From Hwangdonia seohaensis (GTDB lineage Bacteria > Bacteroidota > Bacteroidia > Flavobacteriales > Flavobacteriaceae), in assembly GCF_031932625.1 (NCBI RefSeq), contig NZ_JAVSCK010000001.1, positions 248,001 through 312,000 on the forward strand: DNA of 64,000 nucleotides, in the 5' to 3' direction. The position numbers and the translations under genes were made by a program. The notes beneath the pieces were generated by a model. It saw only the letters and a list, made by a program, of their open reading frames with translations, searched no databases and was not told the DNA's origin. Position 1 is the stretch's first letter. Every line of letters starts with the position of its first letter. Below are positions 61,755 to 64,000 of this stretch, piece after piece.

Positions 61755-63905
61755 ATGATTAAATTTTATCTTAACTTTATTTTCGTTTTTGTTTTATTTG
61801 ATTCATTTGCCCAAAGACCCCTTAATTACCCTGTCGCGCCTAAAGATTCTATTGTTGATGTATATTTTAACACGGTTGTAAAAGACCCATATCAATGGAT
61901 GGAGAACCCTGATGACGCCAGACTACAAACATGGCTTGAATCTCAAGAAAAGCTAAAAACCAAAATAAAAAATAAATATCTAAAAACTTATAATTTAAAA
62001 GGGCAAGTAGGCGCCATGTATTGGGGCACTAAAGAGGAGACTTTAAACGGCTACGTAATAAAAGACAAAGCTTTAAAAAGTAAATATCAATTTTATTACA
62101 AGTGGCAAAGTACAAATCGGTCTGGTAATTTGCTTTTTAGACCAAGGGAGAAAGGCAATTATAAGATGCTAGTTGATGTTAAAAAGCTTTTACACGATAA
62201 GAACGACCATATATCAATTACCAATCGGTATGTAAACGAGAAAGAAGACCTGGTTGCCATTGAAATGTCTCGTAACGGAAACGATTGGAGAGAAGTTTAT
62301 TTTTATAATTTAAAGAACGGACAACAAATTCATAATTCTCTTAATTTTTTAAGAACAGGCAGTCAAATAATATGGGACGGAAGAGCTGTTTATTACGACA
62401 GATATAGAGCGCCTGTAAAAGGCCGTGAACTTTTAGATAAGGCTGTAGGCCAGGAATTATACTACCACAAAATAGAGCAGCCTCAATCAGAAGATATTTT
62501 GGTCTATAAAAACCCAGATACCACGGGTACACATCAGTTTCATTATTTTAAATTGAATGATAAACTATTTTTTTATCACAAATTCAAACACAACAATAAA
62601 TACTACAAAGCTCTTTCAGTTACAAATAAAAGTCTTGATTCTTTTTCTCTTAAAAAGTTTCTTGTTTATCCTAATGACAATAAAATAGACATTGAAATAG
62701 AAGCTGCTTTCGGGGATACTATAATTTTGAAAACCAATTGGTTTGCACCTAACGGACGAGTACTTATGGTAGATTTAAATATACCAAATAAACCCGTGGA
62801 AATAATCCCTGAATATGATGTTATATTAACAAATGTTAACCGTCTAGGAAAAGAAAAAATTGCATGTATTTATAGAAACGAAGGCAAATACTTAGCGTTG
62901 ATTTTTGATTTAAAAGGAAACTTACTAAAGAAAATAGATTTTCCCGACGGGAAAAAAGTAAACTATTTATACGAAAATAATGATGATGTTGAATATACGG
63001 ATTTTTGTACTTCATCGTTTTACCATCCCAATCTTTGGTATCAACTATCATTAAAAGATTTAACCTTTAAACCTAGCGTATCGGTATCGGTTCCCTACGA
63101 TCCCAAGTCTATAGAGACCAGATATGTAACGTACACATCAAAAGACGGAACTAAAATCCCAATGTACATTACCTGTTTAAAAAACACTAAATTAAATGGC
63201 AAAAACCCAACATTACTTTATGGGTATGGCGGATATGGCATAACAGTAGAGCCTGCATTTGATGAATCACTTGCACTTTGGCTTGTTCATGGTGGGGTTA
63301 TTGCTATTCCTAATATAAGAGGAGGAGGTGCAAAAGGCGCGGAATGGAGTATTGCAGGAAGAAGGTTGAAAAAACAAAACGCTATTGATGACTTTATTGC
63401 CGCTGCCGAGTTTCTCATCAGCGAAAAATATACAAATTCAAAACATTTAGGCATTAACGGAAGGTCTCATGGGGGATTATTGGTAGGTGCGGCCTTAACT
63501 CAAAGACCAGAACTGTTTAAAGCCGCTGTGGCTGAAGCAGGCCCATTTGATATGCTGCGCTTTGGAAATTATACGGCAGGTTCTGTTAGCACCAATATTA
63601 ACGAGTTTGGTACTGTATCAGACTCAACAGATTTTAAAAATTTAATATCATATTCGCCTTTACATAATATTAAAAAAAATGTGGTTTATCCAAATGTTCT
63701 ATTAATAACAGGTGATCAGGATGATAGAGTACCTCCTTTTCATTCTTATAAATTTTTAGCAACACTTCAAGAGCTCAGACATCCGTCGTCTGTTTATGGG
63801 ATGTATGTAATCCCTGGATCTGGTCATGGAGGGGCATTAACACCCGAGGATTGGATTGAGGCCGAACTTTACAAATATGCTTTTTTGTATGACCAGTTAT
63901 TTTAA
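61755..63905 (+). CDS. Secreted prolyl oligopeptidase (S9A)
   Basis: 716 residues. A signal peptide (1-19, ending DSFA-QRP) precedes VKDPYQWMENPDDARLQTWLESQ, the typical N-terminus of S9A enzymes, then a seven-bladed beta-propeller (about 75-430) and the peptidase domain. The nucleophile is Ser571 in GRSHGG, the acid lies in GDQDDRV (654-660) and the His is His691 in GSGHGG. S9A enzymes cut short peptides after Pro. The usual GGSNGG wording is GRSHGG here. The protein is probably periplasmic. It could provide peptides to the hydroxyproline island, but it lies about 45 kb away. Confidence 0.9.
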   Translation: MIKFYLNFIFVFVLFDSFAQRPLNYPVAPKDSIVDVYFNTVVKDPYQWMENPDDARLQTWLESQEKLKTKIKNKYLKTYNLKGQVGAMYWGTKEETLNGYVIKDKALKSKYQFYYKWQSTNRSGNLLFRPREKGNYKMLVDVKKLLHDKNDHISITNRYVNEKEDLVAIEMSRNGNDWREVYFYNLKNGQQIHNSLNFLRTGSQIIWDGRAVYYDRYRAPVKGRELLDKAVGQELYYHKIEQPQSEDILVYKNPDTTGTHQFHYFKLNDKLFFYHKFKHNNKYYKALSVTNKSLDSFSLKKFLVYPNDNKIDIEIEAAFGDTIILKTNWFAPNGRVLMVDLNIPNKPVEIIPEYDVILTNVNRLGKEKIACIYRNEGKYLALIFDLKGNLLKKIDFPDGKKVNYLYENNDDVEYTDFCTSSFYHPNLWYQLSLKDLTFKPSVSVSVPYDPKSIETRYVTYTSKDGTKIPMYITCLKNTKLNGKNPTLLYGYGGYGITVEPAFDESLALWLVHGGVIAIPNIRGGGAKGAEWSIAGRRLKKQNAIDDFIAAAEFLISEKYTNSKHLGINGRSHGGLLVGAALTQRPELFKAAVAEAGPFDMLRFGNYTAGSVSTNINEFGTVSDSTDFKNLISYSPLHNIKKNVVYPNVLLITGDQDDRVPPFHSYKFLATLQELRHPSSVYGMYVIPGSGHGGALTPEDWIEAELYKYAFLYDQLF

Positions 63906-63940
63906 AGATTGCTTTAAACACAAAAGCTTTCACATGTAAA

Positions 63941-64000
63941 TCAATACATTGCCCTTGTCGGTGTTTTGCGCAGAAAAGTGCTAGCGGTTTACACTACGAA
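63941..64000. other. GC-rich tail of the window, unassigned
   Basis: After the prolyl oligopeptidase stop the sequence turns GC-richer (TTGCCCTTGTCGGTGTTTTGCG, then GCTAGCGGTTTACACTACG in pieces). No stop-free frame of convincing length is available in the visible part. It may be the edge of a repeat or the next gene. Confidence 0.3.

Overview
This 64-kb window is chromosomal DNA of a marine-type member of the Flavobacteriaceae (Bacteroidota). The evidence is the low G+C content with AT-rich intergenic regions, a SusC/SusD outer-membrane pair, DUF4407, DUF4230, BlaR1/BlaI and LytS/LytTR proteins of Bacteroidota type, and GC-rich or palindromic intergenic repeats of the kind scattered through flavobacterial genomes. 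Shine-Dalgarno sequences are mostly weak and several genes need TTG starts. I see no rRNA, tRNA, CRISPR array, phage or transposase gene.

Region 1 (1-2.4 kb) holds a 5'-truncated DUF4407 membrane protein, a STAS-like protein, a secreted NTF2-like protein and a GNAT acetyltransferase. Region 2 (2.4-17 kb) is a hydroxyproline and proline-peptide catabolic island. A lipoprotein S37 peptidase, a secreted S9 prolyl peptidase and two cytoplasmic M24 peptidases would release Pro and Hyp from collagen-like peptides. A 4-Hyp epimerase, a DadA-like flavoprotein, a DapA-family deaminase and a semialdehyde dehydrogenase would take trans-4-Hyp to 2-oxoglutarate. A Cys/Thr-type trans-3-Hyp dehydratase with an ornithine-cyclodeaminase-family reductase would return trans-3-Hyp to proline. 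An AraC-type regulator sits beside the deaminase gene.

Region 3 (17-26 kb) is mainly housekeeping and small accessory genes: PhnA-like, YjbR-like, DUF4230, cyclase, HemW-like, RuvC, an outer-membrane barrel, a flippase-like membrane protein and a family 2 glycosyltransferase. Region 4 (26-31.7 kb) carries a BlaR1/BlaI pair in which the M56 protein ends in three tandem TonB-like domains. Three copies of an AACTAA-N4-TTAGTT operator lie upstream of blaI. A small lipoprotein with a related TonB-like C-terminus and a TPR protein are nearby. Region 5 (31.9-34.7 kb) is a NarL-type two-component pair plus a tiny lipoprotein.

Region 6 (35-48 kb) is a SusC/SusD-type uptake locus with a LacI regulator, a very large FG-GAP/ASPIC lipoprotein, a LytS/LytTR pair and a membrane acyltransferase-like protein. 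It has no glycoside hydrolase or polysaccharide lyase. Region 7 (48.2-61.2 kb) is a dense signalling island on the minus strand. It has a Cache-PAS kinase, a receiver, a 1,364-residue receiver-GAF-PAS-AAA+ sigma-54 activator, two SpoIIAA-like paralogues, a lone PAS protein, a PAS kinase and a second receiver. Two 18-bp palindromic sites and a -24/-12 promoter directly downstream of the activator gene suggest that it switches on the SpoIIAA-like/PAS operon. A decayed kinase gene lies at the upstream edge, and a diverged direct repeat flanks the island. The window ends with a secreted S9A prolyl oligopeptidase gene.
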